DNA of 64,000 nucleotides from Geothrix sp. (GCA_030824075.1 JAVBYJ010000019.1:23769-87768), one strand, 5' to 3'. Shown: positions 9,610 through 18,317, counted from the stretch's first letter. Numbers and translations are program-made. Notes: generated by a model not told the origin, from the letters alone.

Positions 9610-10134
9610 ATGATGGACAAGCCCCAGGACAACCAGGCCATCCCCGATCAGCTCATGCAGATAGCACAGGAGCAGGAGGGGGGTGCGGAGCGTGTGCTTG
9701 GCCAGATTGAGGTCGTGCAGCACAGTTTCGAAGAGATTCAGAACCTTGCGAAGGAGTGTCAGGAAATCCTTCGGGACCTCGTCCCGCCCTCGGTGGGCCT
9801 GGAAACCCTCACGGCCAAGCTGGAGGAGATCGGATTCCATGCGGACAATGGGTCCTACAACATTCAGGGCGCCTTCGACCTCTACCAGTACCAGGACGTG
9901 GTGCGGCAGAAGCTCGAGCGCGTGGGCCGGAGCCTCATTGAGGTGTCCCATTACGTGCTGGCGAGGCTGCAGCCCACCGATGACCACCTGCCGAAGATGG
10001 CTCCCTCGGGCCGGGATATCCTCCACCGTGAGCCGCAGATGGCCGATGTGACCAAGGCGGAGGCGGATTCCGTGGTGGCGGAGTTCTTCGCCAAGGCCCT
10101 CCAGGAGAAGGCCGCCAAGAAGGCGGAGGGCTGA
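9610..10134 (+). CDS. CheZ-like protein phosphatase
   Basis: A 174-residue helical protein. The stretch YQYQDVVRQKLERV (D96, Q100) matches the CheZ active-site helix, where Asp and Gln in D-x3-Q drive CheY-P dephosphorylation; flanking helices (EEIQNLAKECQEIL, SLIEVSHYVLARL) fit the CheZ hairpin. The N-terminal 25 residues are Gln-rich and polar and the C-terminus ends in Lys/Ala-rich helix. No che genes adjoin it, but motA/motB lie 7 kb away. Start ATG 9610 (or 9613); an upstream frame opening to 9373 is antisense to thiC and not used. CheZ outside Proteobacteria is often unannotated, hence moderate confidence. Confidence 0.65.
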   Translation: MMDKPQDNQAIPDQLMQIAQEQEGGAERVLGQIEVVQHSFEEIQNLAKECQEILRDLVPPSVGLETLTAKLEEIGFHADNGSYNIQGAFDLYQYQDVVRQKLERVGRSLIEVSHYVLARLQPTDDHLPKMAPSGRDILHREPQMADVTKAEADSVVAEFFAKALQEKAAKKAEG

Positions 10135-10174
10135 TATCGGGCGGATGGGGGATAATCGGATCCTCGGAGGGATC

Positions 10175-10480
10175 ATGCCTCGTCGTGTCCTGTTCATCAG
10201 TAGCTTGGCCCTGAGTCTTGTGGCTTCAGCCCAGCCCCAGGAGGATCCCGTCCTGCGCATTCGCGCCCAGCGTGCCTCGGCCCAGGGCATTTCCGAAGGC
10301 GACCTGCCCCCGGTGCCCCGCGGCATCGTGGAGCCGCCGCCCCTGCCGCCGCCTGAGCCCCACGTGAAGGATCTCCGCAAGGCGCGGAGGGCCAAGGCCA
10401 AGAAGGGCAAGTCGAGGGTCCGGAAGGCCAAGGGGTCCGTCTCCAAACCGAAGGCTCCTGCCCGGGGGAAGAAGAAATGA
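10175..10480 (+). CDS. Small exported Pro/Lys-rich protein
   Basis: 101 residues from ATG 10175, preceded by CGGAGGGATC. A signal peptide (MPRRVLFISSLALSLVASA) is followed by a short polar part, a proline run (EPPPLPPPEP) and a very basic tail rich in KAKK and RKAK. No domain is recognised. Its TGA overlaps the pfkA ATG (ATGA), so it shares an operon and probably translational coupling with pfkA, although the products have no evident link. GATAAT at 10151-10156 may be its -10 box. Confidence 0.65.
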   Translation: MPRRVLFISSLALSLVASAQPQEDPVLRIRAQRASAQGISEGDLPPVPRGIVEPPPLPPPEPHVKDLRKARRAKAKKGKSRVRKAKGSVSKPKAPARGKKK

Positions 10481-11445
10481 GGATGGGGGTCCTCACCTCT
10501 GGCGGGGACGCACCTGGCATGAACGCGGCCATCCGTGCGGTGGTGCGCCAGGCCGATGCCCTGGGGCATGAAACCTGGGGCATCCACCATGGCTATCAGG
10601 GGCTGCTGGAAGGCGACATGGCGCTGCTGCCCAGCCGGGCCTGCGCCAACATCCTCCAGCGGGGCGGCACCATGCTGCATACGGCCCGTTGCGGAGAATT
10701 CTATGATCCCGCGCAGCGGGCCGTGGCGGCCGGAAAGCTGAAGGAAGCGGGCATCGAGGCCCTGGTCGTCATCGGTGGTGACGGCAGTTTCAGGGCTGCT
10801 GAAACCCTCCAACGCGAGCACGGCGTGGCCTGCGCGGGCATCCCCGGGACCATCGACAACGACCTGCCAGGCACGGAACGGACCCTCGGTTTCGATACGG
10901 CCCTCAACACCGCCGTGGAGGCCATCGATCGCATCCGGGACACGGCTTCCAGCCATGGACGCCTTTTCCTCGTCGAAGTCATGGGCCGCAGCTCGGGGAT
11001 GCTGGCCGTTCACACGGCCCTGGCCTGTGGCGCTGAAGCCGTGCTTTATCCCGAGTCCCCGGATGATAGCTATGAGGCCCTGGTCGCCCGGTTGAACACC
11101 AACTGGTTGCGGGGCAAACAGAGCTCGATTGTGGTGGTGGCCGAAGGGGATACCGTCGGGCGGGCCATGGCCGTGGGCGAGCGGTTGAAGCGGGACCACG
11201 CGCTGGACCTGAGGGTGGTGGTGCTCGGCCATGTCCAGCGCGGGGGCAGCCCCTCCGCCCTGGATCGAATCTGGGGCAGCCGCTGGGGCGCCGAAGCCGT
11301 GCGTCGCCTGGATGAGGGCGAAAGCGGCTTTTACCTAGGCGAGGTTGCCGGGGCCCTGGTGGCCCAACCGTTGTCGCGCATCCTTGAGCCCCAACCGGTA
11401 CCGCCGGGGGACCTGGGGCGGCTGGTCGCGATCCTGGCCCGCTGA
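10477..11445 (+). CDS. pfkA: 6-phosphofructokinase, ATP-type
   Basis: A 322-residue group A phosphofructokinase phosphorylating fructose 6-phosphate in glycolysis. Motifs are TSGGDAPGMNAAIR at the N-terminus, IGGDGSFRAA (Gly after GGD, the residue typical of ATP-using rather than pyrophosphate-using enzymes), catalytic PGTIDNDLPGT, and EVMGRSSG and LGHVQRGGSPSA for substrate binding. Length equals the bacterial short form. It overlaps the preceding small gene by 4 bases and converges on the histidine kinase gene with only 8 bp between stops. Confidence 0.95.
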   Translation: MRMGVLTSGGDAPGMNAAIRAVVRQADALGHETWGIHHGYQGLLEGDMALLPSRACANILQRGGTMLHTARCGEFYDPAQRAVAAGKLKEAGIEALVVIGGDGSFRAAETLQREHGVACAGIPGTIDNDLPGTERTLGFDTALNTAVEAIDRIRDTASSHGRLFLVEVMGRSSGMLAVHTALACGAEAVLYPESPDDSYEALVARLNTNWLRGKQSSIVVVAEGDTVGRAMAVGERLKRDHALDLRVVVLGHVQRGGSPSALDRIWGSRWGAEAVRRLDEGESGFYLGEVAGALVAQPLSRILEPQPVPPGDLGRLVAILAR

Positions 11446-11453
11446 CGGCCCGT

Positions 11454-14400
11454 TCAGTGGGGGACACCCTGGCTTTGGGGGGCTGTGATCAGGGGCAGCA
11501 CGACTCGAAACCGCGTACCCCGTCCCACCTCGCTCTGGCATTGCATGAACCCTCCGTGCTCCGTGACCAGGCCATACACCACGGAAAGCCCGAGTCCGGT
11601 GCCCTTCAAGCCCTTGGTCGTGTAGAACGGTTCAAAGACGCGGTTGAGCTGGTCGGGGGGGATGCCACACCCCGTGTCTTCCACCTCAAGCGAGACATAG
11701 GGGCCGGGCGGGCGGTTGTGGGCCAGGGCCGTCTCGGGGCCGATATCGGACCTGCCGGTGCGCAGCGAGATGATTCCAGGGCCTTGGATGGCGTCCCGGG
11801 CGTTGATGACCAGGTTCATGACCACCTGGTGCATCTGTCCGGGATCCAGGAGGGTATCCGGCAGGTCCGGAGCCAGGTCCAAGGACATCTGGATGCCGCT
11901 GGGAAGGGCCCGGGCCACCAGATCGCCGGCCTCCGACACAATGGCATTGAGGCTGGCCTTGACCCGGTTGGGAGCGACCTTCCGGCTGAAGCCCAGCAGC
12001 TGGTCCACCAGTTCCCGCCCTCGCAGGGCGGCGCCCTGGATGACTCCGAGGCCCTTGCGATGCCGGGCGTTCAGGTCCGGATCGTTCTCGAACAGGTCGC
12101 AATAGCCCAGGATGGCTCCGAGCAGGTTGTTGAAGTCGTGGGAGATGCCGCCCACGAGGGTCCCCACGGATTCCAGCTTCTGGCTCTGAAGCAGCTGCTC
12201 CTGGATCGCGTGCTGTTCCGTGATGTCCTGCACGGCGCCGTGGAAGGACCCTTGTTCGCGGGCCAGCGTCCAGCGGGTCCAGATCGGGTGTCCCTGCCCG
12301 TGGCGCATACGGCACTCAAAGCTGGCCACGATCCCCATGTCGACTTCCCTGAGGGCCTGGTGGAGCCGCGGGCGGTCCTCCGCCTGGATGGATTCCCAAG
12401 GCCAGCCACGCCGGTTTCCCAGCACCGTGGGGGTCTGGCCCAGGACCAGGTTGGCCGAGTCGCCCCATTGCATGTGGCCATCAGAGCCCATGGACCAGGG
12501 CACCACCCGGGCCACGCTGGCGGCCTCCAGCATCGCCAGGCGCTGGCGGGAGGCCTCGAAGAGGTCTTCCTCTGCCTGGCGGCGGGCCGTGATGTCCCGG
12601 TTCGCCGCTCTCCGCCCCAGCGGCCTGCCCTCAGCATCGAAAACAGAGGTACAGATGTGGCTGATCCAGATCTGACGACCATCCTTGTGGAGGATGCGAA
12701 AGTCCATGGGGAAGGGCTCGCCGCCATCCCGGACCTCATGAACATGTTCTTCCAGCATGGCCCGATCGTCTGGATGGAGGATGCGACCCATCAGGCCGGG
12801 ATCCTTGATGAAGGCTTCGGAGGAGTAGCCGGTGATGCGCTCGCAGGAGGGGCTCATCCACAGGAATCCCCCGTCCTTTGAAGTCCAGTACTCCCAGTCA
12901 TACGTGAAGTCGGCCACGGTGCGGAAGCGCTGCTCTTTTTCCATGAGGGCCGCCTCCGCCAGGCGCTGGTCGTGAATGTCGTTGCAGGCCGCAAGGAAGC
13001 CTTCGAATCGTCCGTCCAGGCCGTAGAAGGGCTTGCCCTGGCCCTTGACCCAGCGGTAGCCACCGTTCTGGTGGCGCATGCGGAACTCCATGGCCATGGG
13101 TTGCAGGCTTGCCATGGCGGTGGTGTAGGCCTGCATGAGAAGGGGCTGATCCTCCGGATGGACGCATTCGGCCCACTGGTTTCCCCGGAGGTGGTCGAGA
13201 TCCAGGCCCGTGAAATCCATCCAGGCCTGGTTGATGTATTCGCAGCCACCATCTGAGGTCCCCTTCCAGACCAGGAAGGGCATTTCCATCAGCAGGCTCC
13301 GGTAGCTGTCCCGAGCCTTCTCGATCGCCGCGTCCGTCTCCTTCTGTTGGGTGATGTCCCGGATCACGCCGAGGATCGAGGACACGCCCTGATGGTTGAA
13401 CAAGGTCCCATGGACCATCGCCGGGAAGGTGGAGCCATCCTCCCGCAGGAACGTCAATTCCTGTTCCGGCAGGATCTCCCCTGACAGTACCCGCTGGACG
13501 CGTTGCCTCGCCGCATCACGGTGGTCCGGGTGGATCCACTCGAGGACGGGCCGAGCCTGGAACGCTTCAAAGTTGGCCGCCCCGAACAGGGCCAGCGTCG
13601 TGGCATTGGCAAAACGCCAGCGGCCCCCGGTCTGGATGATGATGGCATTCGGATTCAGCTCGACCAGGCGCCGGAAGCGGGTCTCACTTTCCGCAAGGGC
13701 TTGGGTCGCCTGATGCAACTCAGTCACATCCAGGGCCATGGAGGCCACCCCGATGGGGCGTCCCTGGTCGTCCTTCAAGGTCGTGTTGAACCATTGGCAA
13801 AGGACGAGGCTGCCGTCCTTCCGGATGTTCGCGTGCTGGACTTCGGAATGGCTCTGCTCTTTCACCGGCGATTCGGCGATCAACCCCACTTGGCGGCGGA
13901 GTTCCGGATCCTTCGGCACCACAAGGTCCTGGATGGACTGTCCGATGGCCTCCGCGGCGAGGTACCCGAAGATCTTTTCCGCAGCGGGGTTCCAGCTGAT
14001 GACCTTGCCCTCGGTGTTCCATTCGATGATGGCGAGGGGAGTCTGTTCGATATGGAGGCCCCATCTCTGCTGGATGGCGCTGGCGCGGGTCTCCGCTTCC
14101 TTGCGCCGGGTGATGTCCACCATCAGGCCTCGCAGCCCCGTGACTTTGCCGCCTTCAGACACGACAGTCACCAGGTCTTGAAGCCATACCACTCGACCGT
14201 CCTGAGCGACCATGCGGTACTCGAACGAGTGGTTCCGGAGATCACGGGTCGATTCGGTGCAGAACGCCAGGGCCCAATCGCGGTCCCCCGGGTGGAGGTG
14301 GTCGATCCAGAATGCGGGCTCCTCCAGCCACTGCGAAATGGGGTAGCCCAGCAGCCGTTCGGCCTGCCGGCTGACGAATCGCATGCGCATTGTGTCCGGA

Positions 14401-14465
14401 TCGGCCTCCCAGACGATGCCGTCGAGGGAGTGAACGAGGTCCTCCATCTGCCGGTCGAACGTCAT
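11454..14465 (-). CDS. Soluble sensor histidine kinase with six PAS domains
   Basis: A 1003-residue kinase without membrane segments. Six successive PAS/PAC modules span about residues 5-755, each ending in a D(I/V)T-type PAC motif (VDITRRKEAE, LDVTELHQ, RDITQQKE, NDIHDQRL, RDITARRQAEE, QDITEQHA). HisKA has phospho-acceptor H776 in GGISHDFNNLLG; the ATPase has VMNLVINARDAI (N box), DTGCGIP, FEPFYTTK and GTGLGLSVVYGLV. No receiver domain is fused. The HDFNN form groups it with NtrB-like kinases, which often pair with sigma-54 regulators; the regulator at 1491 is only a possible partner. The many PAS domains suggest integration of redox or ligand signals; ligands cannot be told. Confidence 0.92.
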   Translation of the reverse strand: MTFDRQMEDLVHSLDGIVWEADPDTMRMRFVSRQAERLLGYPISQWLEEPAFWIDHLHPGDRDWALAFCTESTRDLRNHSFEYRMVAQDGRVVWLQDLVTVVSEGGKVTGLRGLMVDITRRKEAETRASAIQQRWGLHIEQTPLAIIEWNTEGKVISWNPAAEKIFGYLAAEAIGQSIQDLVVPKDPELRRQVGLIAESPVKEQSHSEVQHANIRKDGSLVLCQWFNTTLKDDQGRPIGVASMALDVTELHQATQALAESETRFRRLVELNPNAIIIQTGGRWRFANATTLALFGAANFEAFQARPVLEWIHPDHRDAARQRVQRVLSGEILPEQELTFLREDGSTFPAMVHGTLFNHQGVSSILGVIRDITQQKETDAAIEKARDSYRSLLMEMPFLVWKGTSDGGCEYINQAWMDFTGLDLDHLRGNQWAECVHPEDQPLLMQAYTTAMASLQPMAMEFRMRHQNGGYRWVKGQGKPFYGLDGRFEGFLAACNDIHDQRLAEAALMEKEQRFRTVADFTYDWEYWTSKDGGFLWMSPSCERITGYSSEAFIKDPGLMGRILHPDDRAMLEEHVHEVRDGGEPFPMDFRILHKDGRQIWISHICTSVFDAEGRPLGRRAANRDITARRQAEEDLFEASRQRLAMLEAASVARVVPWSMGSDGHMQWGDSANLVLGQTPTVLGNRRGWPWESIQAEDRPRLHQALREVDMGIVASFECRMRHGQGHPIWTRWTLAREQGSFHGAVQDITEQHAIQEQLLQSQKLESVGTLVGGISHDFNNLLGAILGYCDLFENDPDLNARHRKGLGVIQGAALRGRELVDQLLGFSRKVAPNRVKASLNAIVSEAGDLVARALPSGIQMSLDLAPDLPDTLLDPGQMHQVVMNLVINARDAIQGPGIISLRTGRSDIGPETALAHNRPPGPYVSLEVEDTGCGIPPDQLNRVFEPFYTTKGLKGTGLGLSVVYGLVTEHGGFMQCQSEVGRGTRFRVVLPLITAPQSQGVPH

Positions 14466-14801
14466 GGGATGCCTTCTCTCCTGGGATTCAATGAGGATCT
14501 TGGGTCCACGTGGAGGCCCGGTGCGATATCGTCCGGTCAGGGGGGAAGATTGACTTCCAGGTCGAAGACACGTGCCTCGAAGGTCCCTTATGATGGCAGT
14601 TTCGGCCTGCCCCGGTCTGGCCTCTGGGTGGGTGATCGGTCCTTGTGATGGCAGTCACGGGCGTGGTTCTCTGGTAGGGCCTTGGAGTGGCGGGAGATGG
14701 GTGATGTCGGACAACCATAGGGATACGCTGGCGGCGGTGGTCTCAATAGCGCCTGGGGCGATACGCGAGACCTCCCGCACTGGGGTGGTACGGAAGGAGG
14801 C
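14466..14801. other. 336-bp intergenic region between divergent kinase and manC
   Basis: It should hold promoters for both sides. A direct repeat GGTCC(C)TT-TGATGGCAGT occurs at 14582-14600 and 14638-14655 (10-bp core TGATGGCAGT exact), a possible regulator site. The right end carries a 33-codon frame (separate entry). Confidence 0.5.
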
Positions 14802-14805
14802 ATGA
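14704..14805 (+). CDS. Possible 33-residue leader or small protein before manC
   Basis: ATG 14704, preceded by GGGAGATGGG, opens a 33-codon frame (MSDNHRDTLAAVVSIAPGAI... ) whose TGA at 14803-14805 overlaps the manC ATG. Composition is protein-like, and the overlap would allow coupling. No homologue is known to me; it could equally be chance. Confidence 0.3.
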   Translation: MSDNHRDTLAAVVSIAPGAIRETSRTGVVRKEA

Positions 14806-15875
14806 TGCCAGACACGGGAAGTCATCCGTCTTTAGTCGCGGTCGTTATGGCAGGAGGCCGGGGAACCCGGTTCTGGCCCCGCAGCCGCAACGCCCGCCCG
14901 AAACAGTTCTTGGCCATCGTCGGCACCGAGACCCTGCTCCACCAGACGGTGCGGCGCCTTGATGGGCATGTGAGCCCAGACCGCATTTTCGTGGTGACCA
15001 CGGAGGACCTGGCCGCCGAGACCCGGCGCATGCTCCCCGAGCTTCCACCAGAGAATGTGATCGTCGAGCCCGAGGGGCGCAACACCGCGCCCTGCCTGGC
15101 CCTGGCGCTGGTGGAGATCGAGAAGAAGTTCCCTCACGGCGTCATGGCCGTGCTATCTGCAGACCATTGGATCGGCGACCGGGACCTCTTCCTGGAGGAT
15201 CTGGACACTGCCGTGAAGCACGCCGCCTGGGAGCGCGAGCTGGTCACCTTCGGCATCAAACCCACCTATCCCGAGGTAGGCTACGGTTACATCGAATCCG
15301 AAGGTCATGGCCCCGTGCTCAAGGTGAAGGCCTTTCGGGAGAAGCCGCCCGTTGAAGTGGCCGTGCAATACCTGGAATCCGGCCGTCACTTCTGGAACGC
15401 CGGCATGTTCGTGTGGACCCTGGAAGATTTCCGCGAGGGGCTTCAGAAACATGCGCCGGAGGTGCTCGCGCCGCTCGACGCCTGGATGAAGGCTGGCGCC
15501 GATCCGGCCGCCCTCCACGCCGCCTATCGTCAGCTACCCAAGGTGGCCATTGATGTGGCCCTCCTGGAGAAGGCGGTCACGGTCGCGGTGGTGCCCACCC
15601 GCTTCCGCTGGTCCGATGTGGGTTCCTGGCCCGCCGCCATCGAATTCCAGGAAACGGATTCCGAGGGCAATGTCAGCCAGGGTGAAACGCTTCTGTTGGA
15701 TACACGCAACAGCGCCTTTTTTGGCGGCAGCCGGCTCATCGCGGCCAGCGGCGTGGACGACCTCATCGTGGTGGACTCGGATGATGCCCTGCTCATCTGC
15801 CACCGCGACCGGGCCCAGACCGTCAAGCAGATCGTCGAGCGTCTGCGGGCCGAAGGGCGCGAAGACCTCTTGTAA
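14802..15875 (+). CDS. manC: Mannose-1-phosphate guanylyltransferase
   Basis: A 357-residue nucleotidyltransferase making GDP-mannose from GTP and mannose 1-phosphate for surface polysaccharide or glycoconjugates. The N-terminal signature VVMAGGRGTRFWPRSR and PKQFL is followed by EPEGRNTAPC, FREKP and WNAGMFVW. It stops after the pyrophosphorylase domain; the phosphomannose-isomerase cupin that is fused in type II ManC enzymes is encoded separately downstream (16047), so the bifunctional enzyme is split here. GGAAGGAGG lies before ATG 14802. Confidence 0.93.
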   Translation: MMPDTGSHPSLVAVVMAGGRGTRFWPRSRNARPKQFLAIVGTETLLHQTVRRLDGHVSPDRIFVVTTEDLAAETRRMLPELPPENVIVEPEGRNTAPCLALALVEIEKKFPHGVMAVLSADHWIGDRDLFLEDLDTAVKHAAWERELVTFGIKPTYPEVGYGYIESEGHGPVLKVKAFREKPPVEVAVQYLESGRHFWNAGMFVWTLEDFREGLQKHAPEVLAPLDAWMKAGADPAALHAAYRQLPKVAIDVALLEKAVTVAVVPTRFRWSDVGSWPAAIEFQETDSEGNVSQGETLLLDTRNSAFFGGSRLIAASGVDDLIVVDSDDALLICHRDRAQTVKQIVERLRAEGREDLL

Positions 15876-15892
15876 GGCCGAAGGAGAGAGAC

Positions 15893-15958
15893 ATGGAACG
15901 ACCGACGACCCTGCATGTGGACAAGCCCTGGGGACGGGGCCCCGTCCGCGAGCCCTGA
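15893..15958 (+). pseudogene. Truncated duplicate of the cupin gene 5' end
   Basis: A good ribosome site (AAGGAGAGAGAC) and ATG are followed by MERPTTLHVDKPWG, the same start as the intact cupin (MNRPETLHVDKPWG), then seven unrelated residues and a stop. The first 41 bases match the intact copy except for 8 changes, so this is an older duplication cut off by insert B. It might still be translated to a 21-residue peptide. Confidence 0.75.
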
Positions 15959-16040
15959 GGGCGTGCGACCCGGGGGTAGTCCAGGAGCCCCCCGCGAGGC
16001 ACTGCCGAGCGGCGATGATGAACGAACCCTTCTTAAGAGA
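15935..16040. repeat. GC-rich palindromic insert B between the cupin 5' ends
   Basis: It starts with the perfect palindrome GGACGGGGCCCCGTCC and continues with AGCCCTGAGGGCGTGCGACC, a block also seen in insert C as AGCCCCGAGGGCCGGCGGCC. It ends before the second ribosome-binding site. No gene. Confidence 0.6.
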
Positions 16041-16046
16041 GACCCG

Positions 16047-16406
16047 ATGAACCGACCCGAAACCCTCCACGTGGACAAGCCCTGGGGCTCCTTCGATCAG
16101 TACGCCCTGAATACGCCCTGCACCGTGAAGATTCTCACCTGCCACCCCGGGCAGAAGCTGAGCCTCCAGCGGCATAGCCACCGCGGCGAGTTGTGGGTGG
16201 CGCTGGATCCGGGCGTGGTGGTGGACCGCGATGGGGAGGAACTGCGCCCCGCTGTGGGGGAGGAGATCTGGCTGCCGCTGGGGAGCACCCACCGGCTGCG
16301 CTGCGACGCAGAGATGGTTCGCCCCGTGCGGGTGCTCGAAGTCAGCCTGGGCGTCTTCGACGAGGCGGACATCGAGCGGCTCCAGGATGACTACGGCCGT
16401 CGGTGA
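16047..16406 (+). CDS. Cupin, mannose-6-phosphate isomerase type II domain
   Basis: A 119-residue single-cupin protein equal to the C-terminal isomerase domain of AlgA/ManC: HVDKPWGSFDQY at the start, LTCHPGQKLSLQRHSHRGELWVAL with metal-binding His/Glu, and GSTHRL. It should interconvert fructose 6-phosphate and mannose 6-phosphate, feeding the adjacent manC. Start ATG 16047 has AAGAGAGA before it. A truncated copy of its 5' end lies 154 bp upstream. The next gene starts within its stop codon (TGATG). Confidence 0.88.
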   Translation: MNRPETLHVDKPWGSFDQYALNTPCTVKILTCHPGQKLSLQRHSHRGELWVALDPGVVVDRDGEELRPAVGEEIWLPLGSTHRLRCDAEMVRPVRVLEVSLGVFDEADIERLQDDYGRR

Positions 16407-17104
16407 TGCGTCGAGTGGCGCGTCTCGCGATCCTGCTGCTTGCGGGCCTTCCGGCCCTGGCCCAGAGCGGCGAAGAGATCCTGGCCCGGGTCGACCTGCT
16501 GCGCCATCCCTGGTCTGCCTTCAGGGTGGACCTCACCGTGAAGGATGCGAAGACCGTCCAGCAGTGGAAGGTATCAGCCCGGGAGAACGGCGATGCCCGG
16601 TTGGATGGCCTCTCGGAGAAGGAGAAGGGCCGGGCGGTACTGATGCTCGGCGATCAGATGTGGCTGCTGCTGCCGGGGTCGAAGCGTCCCCTGAAGGTCA
16701 CGCCCCAGCAACGGATGATGGGCTCCGCCGGCGGCGGTGATGTGGCACGCACCCGATTCCGGAAGGACTACACGGTCCAGGAACTGGCTGATGATGTCCT
16801 TGATGATCGCCCCTGCTGGCGCCTGGAGCTGGCCGCACGGACGCCCACGCTCAGCGCCCGGACGGTGCGCCTGTGGGTGACGAAGCAGCGGATGCTCCCC
16901 GTGAAGGCGGAGTTCCGTCTCGCCTCGGGAAAGCTGGCGCGAACCGCCCTGTTCGGTCCGCCCGCTCAAGCGCTGGGCCAGCCGGTGCTGTCCTGGATGG
17001 AACTGATCGAGCCTGGCGGTGCCAAAGTGAACCTGCTGTTCAGCGACTGGTCCAAGGGTGGTGTGGACGCGGATCGCTTCGAGTTGCCCGCTGCGGGCCG
17101 GTGA
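16406..17104 (+). CDS. Exported LolA-like outer-membrane lipoprotein-sorting family protein
   Basis: 232 residues from ATG 16406 with signal peptide MRRVARLAILLLAGLPALA. The mature part has the pattern of the DUF4292/PF17131 family (LolA/LolB-like half-barrel): FRVDLTVKD near the start, a VLMLGDQMWLLLPGSKRPLKVTPQQRM block, the FRKDYTV motif, and VRLWVTKQRMLPVKAEF. These proteins accompany lipid or lipoprotein export but exact cargo is unknown. Coupling to the cupin by TGATG suggests one operon with manC. Confidence 0.75.
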   Translation: MRRVARLAILLLAGLPALAQSGEEILARVDLLRHPWSAFRVDLTVKDAKTVQQWKVSARENGDARLDGLSEKEKGRAVLMLGDQMWLLLPGSKRPLKVTPQQRMMGSAGGGDVARTRFRKDYTVQELADDVLDDRPCWRLELAARTPTLSARTVRLWVTKQRMLPVKAEFRLASGKLARTALFGPPAQALGQPVLSWMELIEPGGAKVNLLFSDWSKGGVDADRFELPAAGR

Positions 17105-17246
17105 CCAGATTTCGGTGGTAACCTCACAAGCGAGGTGCCCGCAAGGGCTTCCCGCCACCAACCATCCCACCCATTGACACCAGTCCCGTCCGCGGGGCTC
17201 CCGCTCCAACGCCCCACCACTCGAAATCCCGCCAAATAACCCTCAC

Positions 17247-17278
17247 GAAGCGCCCGTACCTCCGGGCGCTTCTTTTTT
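17247..17278 (+). terminator. Rho-independent terminator
   Basis: GAAGCGCCCG / CGGGCGCTTC with a TACCTC loop followed by TTTTTT; ends the manC operon. Confidence 0.92.
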
Positions 17279-17280
17279 CT

Positions 17281-17360
17281 GTCCGGGGGTTCCGTGCTGC
17301 GCACACCCCCCCGGAGCCCCCGCGCTTTGGCGCGGCCAAGCCGGGCCGGGATTTTTCCTG
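17281..17360. repeat. GC-rich palindromic stretch before the motB stop
   Basis: Contains CCGGGGG (about 17283) facing CCCCCCGG (about 17311) and GCGC-TTTG-GCGC. It may end motB transcription leftward or be a repetitive palindrome; no gene. Confidence 0.4.
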
Positions 17361-17370
17361 ATCCTGTGGG

Positions 17371-18306
17371 TCAGTGCTTCGGCGGTTCGGGGTTGGCGCC
17401 AAGGGCAGTGCCGGCTTCGACCTTCTTTTCCCCTTCGCGCGGTTTGGCCTTCTGGTGCTTGGTTTCGGCGGCTTCGGTGGCGGCCGAGATCACGACAATG
17501 GAAATGCGGCGGTTCTGGGGATCCTTGGGATCTTTGCCCTCAAGGGGGATGGTTTCGGCGTAGCCGGTCACGCGGCGGACCTGCCCGGGACGGAGTCCCC
17601 CTGTGGCGCTTTCCATGACACGGCGGGCTGCGTTGGCGCGCTCGGCGCTCAGCTCCCAGTTCGTATAGGCCTTGTTGGCGTACTGTGCGGCGTCCGTGTG
17701 GCCGCCAATGACCACACGGTTGGGAAGCTTGCCGAGTTCCTTGGCGATCTCCTTGAGGATGGACAAGGTGTAGCTCTTGAGGGTGGCGCTGCCCGAATCG
17801 AAGAGTACCTGGGCGGCCTTGTCCTGGATCTGGATGCGCAGGCCCTCATCCGTGAAGTCCATGCTGATCTGATCCTGGAAGGCCTGGAGCAGCTCGTCCT
17901 CCTGGAAGGCCTTTTCGATGGCCTCGGCGGTGGCCTCCATGGCCTTCTTCTCTTCCTCTTCCGCCGCGGCGGCACCTGGACTGTCCGATGCGGTGTCGGT
18001 GCCCCCATCGCCGTCTGGTCCCGGGGCCATGCCGCGACCGCCGGGCAGGATGCCCTTGCCGTGGTTGGCCAGGATTTCCTTGCCCCGTTCGCTGTTGAAG
18101 AAATTGGCGTCCTGAAACACCCCGGCGATACCAGCCTTGGTGTTCTTGTCCGCGCTATTGAGGAGCCACATCAGGAGGAAGAAGGCCATCATGGCCGTCA
18201 CCAGATCCGCGTAGGCCACCTTCCAGGCCCCCCCGTGGGCCGCGGCGTGACCGCCTTTCTTCTTGATGAACTTGACCTTGATCTCGGGCTTTTGCTGCTC
18301 GGCCAT
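17371..18306 (-). CDS. motB: Flagellar stator protein MotB
   Basis: A 311-residue stator subunit. A short basic cytoplasmic start (KVKFIKKKGGH) is followed by one membrane helix (residues about 28-50, VAYADLVTAMMAFFLLMWLL) with the proton-binding Asp34. Residues 95-150 are an Ala/Glu-rich linker and 155-285 an OmpA-type peptidoglycan-binding domain (VLFDSGSATL, IGGHTDA, NWELSAERANAARRVM, NRRISIVV). The tail is Lys/Glu-rich. It is downstream of motA in the same direction, with a 108-bp gap holding a hairpin, so the pair is an operon with possible differential expression. Confidence 0.95.
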   Translation of the reverse strand: MAEQQKPEIKVKFIKKKGGHAAAHGGAWKVAYADLVTAMMAFFLLMWLLNSADKNTKAGIAGVFQDANFFNSERGKEILANHGKGILPGGRGMAPGPDGDGGTDTASDSPGAAAAEEEEKKAMEATAEAIEKAFQEDELLQAFQDQISMDFTDEGLRIQIQDKAAQVLFDSGSATLKSYTLSILKEIAKELGKLPNRVVIGGHTDAAQYANKAYTNWELSAERANAARRVMESATGGLRPGQVRRVTGYAETIPLEGKDPKDPQNRRISIVVISAATEAAETKHQKAKPREGEKKVEAGTALGANPEPPKH

Positions 18307-18317
18307 GGCGAAGCCTA

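Noticed and set aside
9532..11232. 566-codon frame opposite the CheZ-like gene and pfkA
   Set aside because: It crosses three supported genes and has no family motif.
12854..13252. Several 60-224 codon frames inside the PAS kinase gene
   Set aside because: They are alternative-frame shadows of a gene whose PAS, HisKA and ATPase motifs are continuous.
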